64,000 nucleotides of DNA from Trichosphaerium sp. ATCC 40318 (taxonomy: Eukaryota; Discosea; Flabellinia; Trichosidae): contig JALMLS010000377.1 of assembly GCA_038496445.1 (NCBI GenBank), positions 1 to 64,000 of the forward strand, in the 5' to 3' direction. Below, piece after piece: positions 55,901 through 64,000 of the stretch (positions are counted from its first letter, which is position 1; each line of letters begins with the position of its first letter). The notes under the pieces are model-generated. The model searched no databases, was not told where the DNA came from, and saw only the letters and a list, made by a program, of their open reading frames with translations. A program made the translations under genes and the position numbers.

Positions 55901-57556
55901 GAGGTATGTGTTCATTTAATTAATACACTAAAGTCACGTGATAGAATTACGACCGTTATGTTCGTTGAATGGTGGCTACAGTGACGATGATGCAGGATTT
56001 TTACTTCGACTGTATCATGATGTTCCTAAGCTACTTGACGTACGCATATGTTATAAAATACTCATGTTCTCACTCTATGGAATTTAGACTAAAGAGAATG
56101 AAGAGCGATTAATGCAACAAAACCTTGATTTAAGAATGCAGTATAACGAAAGCGCTGAGCATTGTAAGGAACTAAAAAAAGCTTCATTAGCACTTTGTGC
56201 ACGCTTGGACGAAATGAGAAGAAAATGGCAATTATTGGTACCTACATTCATGCTTATCTAACTCTTCAACTTACACGTGATTTAACAGCAACCGTTGCGT
56301 GTTATTGAGCGTCTAATGTCAAAACGACGAGCGCTTGGTATGGCTGCTTTATTTACAGACGATCAAGACAAGCTAAAGGAAGCTATGAGACTTAGGTGTA
56401 TCAAAGTATTACCCAACCAGACTGTAGCAAGTATGAAAGCAAAACTAAGACCAAGATTGGTTCGTGAAGAAGCACGCATTAAAGTACGTTTTAAAACTCT
56501 TTTGTTCAAGATGTTATGCTGATAGGTTTTCGCTTTAGAAAGGATTTCCTCCGTATAGGTATACTGGGTTGACGTCAAAAGAGCGAGAGCAATTGTATGG
56601 ATCTAAGGTTGGTAAACTGATGGACTACTTGGACGAGATATGGAAAGTAGGACGAACAGATAAAGTTATACTATTTTCAAGTGCACGTGTTTTGTTTGTG
56701 TTGCTTTGTTTTGCGTTTATATTAATTGTGTCAATTAGTATTCCTTTGTGCTTAGTAGAGTGGCTGGTATTTTATTTCAGAATGGTATACACAGCATGTC
56801 CATCGAAGGGTACAAAATGGAATTAAAAAATATTGAGATTTCTGATTTTGTTTGTTTTCAGAAATGTATTCAAGAGAGAAAAAGCAATTTCCGCTTTTAG
56901 TGGAGAAGGAGAGGAGATTAAGGTGTTATTACTGAGTACTAAAAAATCTGCCTCTGGGACAAATCTCGTTAACGCCAAACACGTCATTTTACTTGGTAAG
57001 ACAACTACTTAACAAAAAAAAAACCCACAAACGGTAACTAACACTTTTGTGTTCTAGACCCACCATTTGGAAAGACAGAAGAAATAGCCGCTCAAGACGG
57101 ACAAGCGATTGGAAGAGCTTATAGGTACGCTTGAATACATCTGTAAAACATTATTTTTGGATTTGTTTTTGACTTAATATTGTAGGCTTGGTCAAGAGGA
57201 GCCTGTACAAGTTACTAGGTTTGTTGTAAAGAATACTGTAGAACAAGATAGTTACACCAAATACCTGAAAGAAAAAGCTAGTACGTCTACGCCTTCTCTG
57301 TATTTGAACGAAAATCAATCAATTTTTCACTTATTTTGCGTGTTTGAGCTAAAGATATTGTGCTTTGTCTGACGTCTTGTTTTTTTTTGTAGGATCAAGT
57401 ACAAATACTGAACGCAATACTATGCTTAGCTTTAATAACGAATTGCAACTTGTAAGACAAACTGAATCAGGCGTATTCTCCTTGAAGAATCCTTTACTAA
57501 CCTTTAAAAATGTGAGTGCAGCTCACAATGACTGCTTGAGAAAGGCCCTGACTTAA
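52990..57556 (+). CDS. F-box SNF2-family ATPase/helicase
   Basis: A basic N-terminal region (STTKRKTIKIRKPKRKK) precedes an F-box: SPYLPNEVLFEIFGHLPVIR YIANSGSVCKRW. The SNF2 motor follows. Motif Q is YQLQCLSWMIGIERQ, motif I GVLADEMGLGKTIE, motif II LILDEGHELI (DEGH box) and motif III KWFVTGTPFPNEY. The C-terminal lobe has LLSTKKSASGTNLVNAKHVI, LDPPFG and GQAIGRAYRLGQEEP, ending VKNTVEQDSY and a tail to the TAA. An insertion between lobes contains a helical region. F-box plus SNF2 in one chain is known from plant At3g54460-like proteins. No RING was found. It probably acts in chromatin or replication-fork remodelling. The start at the internal ATG 52,990 is tentative. Confidence 0.85.
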
Positions 57557-57741
57557 AATGTACAATAGTGAATAAATTGTGAACATTCGTGGTACCACCT
57601 ACCACATACGTCTAGATAATAAAACGTAATAATGTTCATAGCAATTGTTAGTGCCTAAACTTTAGGAAAAAATTGTACCAAAATGGAACAAACATTTGAC
57701 ACTTTTAGTTCTAATGTACATTATTTATTTGTTTACAGTTG

Positions 57742-58999
57742 CTACCCTTTTGATGGCATGCTATCTTGATCGTTTTGCAAGTATAAATAACAACGATCAA
57801 GATTTACCTGCTCTGAAAATAATAAATGCACCATTTTCTCTCTCAACTCATTTTGCGTAGCAACCATATGTGCCAACGCCATACGCGCTCCCCAAACCTC
57901 TCTCTGAGCTGTTTCAAGCCGTTTTTCCATTAACTACAATAAAATTACTCTTCCAAAAACAACTAATTCCATCACATACCCGACGTTGTATAGAAGCTTC
58001 ATATGCTGCTTTAGACGTTGTAGCATACTTAGTCTTCAATTCGCCTAACTCTTTTGCCCATGCTGCTTCCTAAGGGCCAAAGTAAGCTTACTGATCGATC
58101 AAATGGTCTTGTGGGGAAAAAGAGTATTCACGTACACGTAATTTTCTATTTTGCTTTACGTTCTCCATCCTGACGGCTTGTTTATTGATGCCTTCGTTTG
58201 TTTTCTCAAATGACAACTTGACGCCAGCTGATAGCGATCCTTCCATTTGTGTTAGTGCGTTAGCACCTGCACCAGTCGATTGAGGGTTGTTGTTCTTTTG
58301 TAATTGAAGCTGCTCTCTTACAAGGGCTACTTTACACATTCTAAGGCTGTGTATACGTTTCAGTGCTAACTGACGCAGTTCATCGTCTGTTGGCTCTTTT
58401 GGAGGCTCGCAAGTTTGTAGAATTACTTTTTGGCTGTGGTTCCATTTAACTCTTGATTTTCTTTTTTCGGTTAGTTTTGTTTATTTTGCAATAACATTAT
58501 TAAAAATACTTTGCCTTACCTCTTGTTATGCCTGTGAGCGCGTCGTTCATGTTTTTCGCCAACTTGCTTTTTTTAAAAGTTAGAAGTGGCCAATTAATTG
58601 TTTGTGCATACGTCGCGACCTGGTTTTGGCGCTTCAGATGAGGATCGTGGGTGTTGTTTAGAACGAAGCGTAGAACGCGAATTCTTGCCAGAAACTGACC
58701 TTGATGGCGTCGCTCTAACACCAGATCTAGTGCCTTTACTGCGCTACGGAGTAGGTGAGGTTTTATAGCCAAAATTGTTTCGGCGTTATAAGTAACGCTT
58801 ATGCTACTGCGCGACGCCGTTTAGCTCGCTAGTTTCGCGTTTTGCGTACTTTACTCCCACTACTTGTCTCTGATCTCTTAGATTGCTTATGTCCATCGCT
58901 CCCTTTCGTGTGTTGCCCATCCTCGTGGTCTCCCTCTGCTTTCGACTCGCCACGCCTCCTTCGCGACTTCTCTCTCTTTTTCTTTACTGGTTGGGACAT
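57742..58999 (-). CDS. Coiled-coil protein, unrecognised
   Basis: A charged N-terminus MSQPVKKKREKSRRRRGESK is followed, across a junction I could not phase, by AETILAIKPHLLRSAVKALD LVLERRHQGQFLARIRVLRF. Later exons give ELRQLALKRIHSLRMCKVAL, KLSFEKTNEGINKQAVRMEN and a C-terminal coiled coil (AYEASIQRRLMEKRLETAQR, then LAHMVATQNELREKMVH). No domain family is known to me. The helices and basic N-terminus suggest a nuclear scaffold. The N-terminal exon might be a separate gene. Confidence 0.5.
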
Positions 59000-59210
59000 G
59001 GCGCAACGTTACTGCCTAATGCGTTGCAATATAATAAGATTGCTCAAAGAAATGAGAAGTAAAACGCGAATAAGTCACAATTGATTAACGAACAAAACAA
59101 ATTGAACCTTTGACACCAATAAAACAAACTTTATTTTGTAGATACAAAAAAATTATATTGGCTTCTTTGGCAAAAAAGCCCTTTTACAGAAAAGGTAAAA
59201 ACCAAAAAAT

Positions 59211-60868
59211 TTAATTTGGCGTCCATACATTTTCAACTGCCCACATTGTATCAGTAACTTCTTTAGACGATGAATTATACCCACCAAATACAAAGGCGCT
59301 GTTCAAGAAAGGTACAAACACTGGACATATTTGTGAAGTACCACCTTTAGAACAAAAAAACATAAGTACTAACATTGACGAAAAAAAGAAGAAACGCATA
59401 CCTCCCCAAGGCACATCATTTATAGTTTTAGTCATCGACAAGGTCTTTAAATTTACACTCCAAACGTCATTATAAAATACGTTCATAGCTCTGTTCCATC
59501 CACCCATGACTACGAGCCAAAACGGTTAATACAAATTAGGCATAATATAGCTGCTGTGTACCTGTGAGTGTATCTTGAGTTACTGAAACGCCGATTCTTA
59601 CTCTAGGTGGAGGCTTTTTAACTCCCTCAGGGAGTACGAGTTCTACTGGTTTCAACCACTTCTGTTTCTTCATGTCAAAGCGATAGAGTTTTGTAATGTC
59701 CACATCGATAGTTCCAGTGTACCCACCCACGATATACATGATACCATTCCATGCGCCTGCACCGTGAGTGCGCAGAGGAGGAGGTTGAGAGGTCGAAGCG
59801 TACTACAAGTCGCAATTACGGGATTTTTCTGTTGACCTTGGAATCGTACCATGTTGATGAAGCCCTTTTTGGAGTCGAACTTTGTCCAAGAAGAATGGGT
59901 AGTATCAAAGATAAACAGGTCACTTAGAGTCTTTCTACCTACATTACAAAACTGTGAGTAGCGGTAGATTTGTACTCAGGGTTTTTAATTGTGGTACACA
60001 CCATTGTAGCCGCCATATACCTAAAGGTAGCGTAAATATAGAGATAAAAAAAAATCCCAATTTGTTGAACAAATAAAAAAATTGAGCGTTAACGGCTTAC
60101 GTATATTTTATCCTTGTACGCTATAGCAGTATGGGCTGCGCGTGATGGTAATGTAACATTTGTATACAGTTTAACCTTTTCAATCTTTGCTTTCTTCTTC
60201 CACTGATCACTACTGGTGATTTTGTAAACATCGTTTACGTAGCCTCTACCATTTTGACCTATCTTTTATTAATTCTTATGGCCCGTTAACGTTCTCTACC
60301 TGCTACTAGATAAGCTGCTTGGTTTACTTCAACCAGTGTTCCTTCAGTGATACCCGGTGCTCCACCATCAAGCTTTAGCTTAGACCATCGTCCAGTGGCT
60401 ACAGATTGAATTAGCAAATGCCCAAAATGATCAAATAGCCTACGCACAGAAATCATACACGTGAAGTGAATTTTGGACGTGGTCGATGTCTATACATCCT
60501 CTGGTAGGTGCATCGCCTTAAATGAGCGCAATTAATATTAAATTCACAAGGTTTTACTCTGTACCTCCATACTTGATCATTTTATTGCCTACCATGCATG
60601 ATGCATAACACAGAGTTGGTGCTACAAAATATTAGAGACAAATTTTATTCTGTGCTTACGTGGTGGGGATTTGTTTGGAGCCAGTTTTACAGTACGTTTC
60701 CATATAAAAGGATCTATAAGGAAAGGTTAACGTTTTTAATTGTTGTGTTTTTAGTATACCATAAGAGGCCATGTGCCATGCTTTACATGACTGGCCCGCA
60801 CGTAATTTGTCGCTGGCTTGGAGGTATTTTAATACCATCACTAGTATTTCAGCTGGTAGGTGACTCAT
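59211..60868 (-). CDS. F-box/kelch-repeat protein
   Basis: The N-terminal F-box reads MSHLPAEILVMVLKYLQASD KLRAGQSCKAWHMASY, with a 48-nt intron joining to DPFIWKRTVKLAPNKSPP. Kelch blades follow: VVEVNQAAYLVAGR-like strands, YGGYNGV, MYIVGGYTGTIDVDITKLYR FDMKKQKW and FVFGGYNSSSKEV, plus VMGGWNRAMNVFYNDVW. F-box proteins link substrates to SCF ubiquitin ligases, and the kelch propeller would bind the target. The protein ends after NVWTPN. Divergent from POLE3, about 135 bases between starts. Confidence 0.83.
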
Positions 60869-61003
60869 TGTTGTTGTTTTATGTCTTTATTGAACCAACA
60901 GCCCACGTTGTAGCGTGTGGATGAGTGTCAAGTGGTGTGACGTCGCTGTGATAAGCAACAGGCCACTTAATTACTATTCCTTCGCCCAAACTACGCGGGA
61001 AAC

Positions 61004-61490
61004 ATGAATGCAGCAGAGGAGAACTTTGATTTGCCAAAAGCGATAATTAACCGCTTAATCAAACAATCTGTATGAATTTGAAAGTTTTTTTTTGTTTCTC
61101 ATCCGATTAGATACCTGACGATAACATACAAGTTGCAAAGGACGCGAAATTAGCAATTGCAAAGGCTGCTAAATATTTTATTTACTATGCATCTTCATGG
61201 TTTGTCTTTAGCCTCTTTCGCGTTTAATCTCACTTTACAATAGCGCTAACGACTTTTGCCGGTCATGTAACCGTACAACTATTGGAGTAAATCACGTTTA
61301 TGGAGCCTTGGAGGAACTAGAGTTCGCCAAATTCAACCCCGAGCTCAAGCAGTTCTTAGATAGTGCGTTTATAATCTTTTTTTTGAGTTGAAAGTGTCAT
61401 TAAAATGTCACTAACACATTCTGTATAGCCTATAAAAGTGAGCAAGTTGCTAAGAAAAATAAGAAAAAAATCAACAAAGCTGTAAAATAA
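61004..61490 (+). CDS. POLE3: DNA polymerase epsilon subunit 3 / Dpb4 histone-fold protein
   Basis: Four short exons. The start MNAAEENFDLPKAIINRLIK QS is the first histone-fold helix. The central helix IPDDNIQVAKDAKLAIAKAA KYFIYYASSCAND follows, then RTTIGVNHVYGALEELEFAK FNPELKQFLD and the basic tail AKKNKKKINKAVK before TAA. Helix order and the ALEELEF motif match POLE3/Dpb4 of the polymerase epsilon and CHRAC complexes, which pairs with POLE4/CHRAC1-type partners. NF-YB was considered but the ASSCAND and LEELEF segments fit POLE3 better. The lengths agree. Confidence 0.87.
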
Positions 61491-61750
61491 ATGTAATTAG
61501 TCCTGAACTATCGTAACGTTAAAACAGTGAATTTGTTGAATGGAACCAACGGATGTATATCAGCTTGCGCCATGAAAACTAGGTACATAAAAGCTTGTTG
61601 TGTCTCTTACCTTTAACTCACAACAGCTTTTGCTAGTACCATAATGACGTTCGTAATCAAGGTGTAAAAACAACAAAATCCGTACAGAAATTTGATTGCT
61701 TTCAAATGCCAAAATGACAATTGCTGACCAAGTCTTAAGCTTTAGCCGAA

Positions 61751-62643
61751 ATGGATAGTACATCAGCTAAATCATTAGTGGAACGTGGCTATGTGCTACT
61801 AAACATGCCACAATCGCTGAAACAGGCATATTTAGAAACGCTAACGTCAATGAAGGCGTTTTTTGGGTTGAGCGATATAGAGAAGGCGAAATTCAACGGT
61901 GTAGGCACAATTCAGGATTTAGGTTACCAAATAGCACCAAATCGAAAAGAACATTTTATGGTACGTCCAGCATCTCAAACAAACGCTCACGACGCTCTAG
62001 ATGCGTTTGAGCGGCACAAACAAGCACATGCCATTCCCAACAATAGACAAAGTTGATGTTGGCAATCAACTATCAGAACTATTCTCGCTATTCGATGCTT
62101 TTGGCCGTGACGTATTGCAAGAGGTTACACATTACCTTGAATTACCAAGCAGCGAAGTAAGTGAACAGATGAAGCACGTACTAGATCCTACAACAGACAA
62201 ATTACCGCCAAAATATGTTAGTAGTTCGATGCTAGATGTATTTCATTACTTTAACAATGACAGTAACACTGTAATAAGTGTCAATACTGGTCCTCACAGT
62301 GATTCAAGTATCATTACTATAATACCCATCGCTGAACAAGAAGGTCTAGAAATCTATGACGTACCAACTCGCACGTGGGTGTCTATCGAGAAAGACGGAA
62401 TCCATGGCGAGCAGCTTGTTGTGCTTATAGGAGATTCCGCTGACTCACTTACAAAGGGCGTGCTGAAGACTACTCTTCATCGTGTTTCCAAATCAACAAA
62501 GCCTCGCTTCTCCATCACGTACAAATTGCGCGCTAGGCCTGCAGGTGAAAGCTCCCTCCCTTGTAGTTGACACTCTTATATCCTCTTTAGTTGTTGGACC
62601 TCGCTACCATTCGGACTACGATTTGCTGAAATCCCAAACGTGA
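61751..62643 (+). CDS. 2-oxoglutarate/Fe(II) oxygenase, isopenicillin-N-synthase-like
   Basis: The N-terminal part is MDSTSAKSLVERGYVLLNMP with the typical helix MKAFFGLSDIEKAKFNGVGT and GYQIAPNRKEHFM. A 40-nt intron (61961-62000) joins FM to MRLSGTNKHMPFPTIDKVDV in phase. The jelly-roll core has GPHSDSSIITIIP (HxD iron ligands), GLEIYDVPTRTWVSIE, then TTLHRVSKSTKPRFSITYKL, giving the distal His and the Arg-x-Ser that binds 2-oxoglutarate. A last intron at 62542-62590 joins ARPA to VVGPRYHSDYDLLKSQT-stop. The HxD...H and RxS residues are all present, so it should be active. The substrate is unknown. Confidence 0.9.
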
Positions 62644-62937
62644 CAAGTAATAAAAGAACACCGCTTCTTGCCACGCTAGTTTCTTCAACAGGAATAACCA
62701 CCCGAAAAAGTCAGCATCACTGAATCAATTAAAACAGACAAAAATAGGTAATATCACGTGGCCTGTGTTTATACACTCAGAAAAGGACCTCCAAGCGTCG
62801 CGTAAATCTGCTCGGGTTCGAGCAAATATTCTCAAAAACACAAGAGTTCAATAAAGAAAGAGGCACATAACGGAGCATAAATCGCTGTTTTTGACTTCCT
62901 GTGACAACCTATAATAATTTTTTGTAAACTAAGCGTA

Positions 62938-64000
62938 TGGCGGATGACTTAGGAGAGTTCACGCTAATTCAGAAGAACGCAATGCTAGAAGAAGACGATT
63001 TCCACTCTGTTAGCCCTATCAGTACGCAACGCGGCTGTGGTAGTTAATTAACAGCGACTAGAAAAGAAATCTACTACAGCAAGCGAATATTCGTTAAAAG
63101 ATGTAGGAAGCTACAAAGCAACCAATGAAATATCATTTGAGTGCGTAACAGAAGCGCGTGGATAAGTTTTAACTAAAAGTATAGCGACAATTCCTACACA
63201 ACGGATGAGTACTCTGATACGCTAAAACTAGTACCAGAAACAACAAAACGCCACCAAAAACATAATTGGGAAAATATTGACATTCCAAATGACCAAGAAA
63301 CCTTTAGTGACTCGTACAAATATCTAATTCGTAAAGGCCTACCAGATTCAATAAGAAAAAAGGTAAACTGAAATGCTCGAAACAACTTGAACTGTAATTT
63401 GACACAGCTCAAAGGCATGGCCTATTTTATTAGATGTAGTAGAGAACGCGTCAGCACAGGATCCATACACAGTACGTAAATTAAGTAAAACACGCGTTAA
63501 CGGTTGTAAAAAGGATCGCATTCAAAATGTTTTTGATGATAAAATTCCTAGCTGGTACGGTTATACAATAGATAACTAAACCCTTAACTTCTTTAATAGC
63601 ATTCATAAGTACCCTCTTTTTGGTGGTAATGATAAATTTGATGATTACTGTCTACAAGCGGAAGCAAAAGAGAGATTCAAGCGAATTTTATGTGTCCTTG
63701 GAACAGACAATCCTTCTCTAAACTATTGTCCTACTTTATCAAACCTAGGTTTGTCTACCAACCTCTGATCATTCGCATTATAACGCTTACGTAGTTTGTA
63801 TCCTACTGCACTTCTTTTCAGAGGCAGAAACTCATAGTATTCTTCACATGTTGCTCAAAAACACATTCAACAACAAAACACCTCATAATTACTTCCCGTT
63901 ACAAAAGAAGCAATACAGCTTACAGATTCTGACATTCCAGAATCTTGTAAAGAGGTATATACCAAAACTATGGGATAGGATTGAAAAGCTCAATGTTGAC
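62938..64000 (+). CDS. TBC (Rab-GAP) domain protein, 3' truncated by window end
   Basis: Starts MADDLGEFTLIQKNAMLEED. Then a poorly resolved linker and YKYLIRKGLPDSIRKK joined to AWPILLDVVENASAQDPYTV, the first helix of a TBC domain (GLPxxxRxxxWPxLL). Further parts are YPLFGGNDKFDDYCLQAEAK, FKRILCVLGTDNPSLNYCPT and SILHMLLKNTFNNK...PHNYFP with a C-terminal helix KRYIPKLWDRIEKLN. These resemble TBC motifs, but the usual catalytic Arg and Gln fingers were not located with certainty. Rab GAPs act on vesicle traffic. The gene runs off the right end. TBC is favoured; other helical GAP-like folds are possible. Confidence 0.66.

Noticed and set aside
61751-62570. Frameshift in the oxygenase gene
   Set aside because: The two overlapping frames are joined in phase by an ordinary 40-nt GT-AG intron (61961-62000).

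Overview
This is a eukaryotic nuclear fragment. Genes are split by many very short GT-AG introns (38-60 nt in most cases that could be phased), most donors read GTACGT or GTACxx, the standard stop codons are used, and genes are packed a few hundred bases apart on both strands. The gene set (SMCR8-like DENN protein, RagC-type GTPase, methionine synthase reductase, POLE3, endosulfine, AIMP1/Arc1-like, ICMT, NCLX-type exchanger) fits a free-living protist or a deep-branching relative of fungi or amoebae. The sequence alone does not fix the species.

Left part, about 1-12,950: accessory DNA. Two genes encode diverged members of one protein family that I do not recognise. A1 (minus strand, 184-4768, 12 exons, 792 aa) and A2 (plus strand, 5496-9449, 14 exons, 899 aa) align end to end and share most intron positions and phases. 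A2 is followed, tail to tail, by B2 (minus strand, 9516-12474, 6 exons, 860 aa), a DDE-like transposase-type protein. Each element has its own palindrome family, inside its introns or, for A1, also just upstream of the gene: GACCGCGAGCTCGCGGTC in the A1 element, and GGATCGGWCCGATCC with a fixed 49-bp period in the A2/B2 element. A third palindrome, AGTGGTATATACCACT, lies at 1-150 and may belong to a further element off the left edge. Degenerate telomere-like TTAGGG/CCCTAA repeats (12,650-12,945) separate this block from the host genes.

Right part, about 13,250-64,000: ordinary compact host genes. In order: SMCR8-like DENN protein (-), ICMT (+), small ORF (-), RsmJ-type rRNA methyltransferase (-), short ORF (-), twin CX9C protein (+), START protein (-), methionine synthase reductase (-), J-domain protein (+), beta-helix membrane receptor (+), LYR protein (-), GPH/MFS transporter (+), NCLX-type Na/Ca exchanger (+), small charged protein (-), AIMP1/Arc1-like tRNA-binding protein (+), an unresolved stretch, tandem-BRCT protein (-), basic protein (+), endosulfine (-), coiled-coil protein (-), an unresolved spliced gene (-), chromo/HARE-HTH protein (+), RagC (+), F-box/SNF2 helicase (+), coiled-coil protein (-), F-box/kelch protein (-), POLE3 (+), 2OG-Fe oxygenase (+) and the start of a TBC-domain protein (+, runs off the right edge).

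Functional links are by theme rather than operon. The SMCR8-like and RagC proteins both belong to lysosomal nutrient signalling. BRCT, SNF2, chromo/HARE and POLE3 proteins act on chromatin. Methionine synthase reductase implies cobalamin-dependent methionine synthesis. Gene spans below run from start codon to stop codon and include introns. Exon joins were checked by codon phase for A1, A2 and B2, and for selected introns elsewhere.
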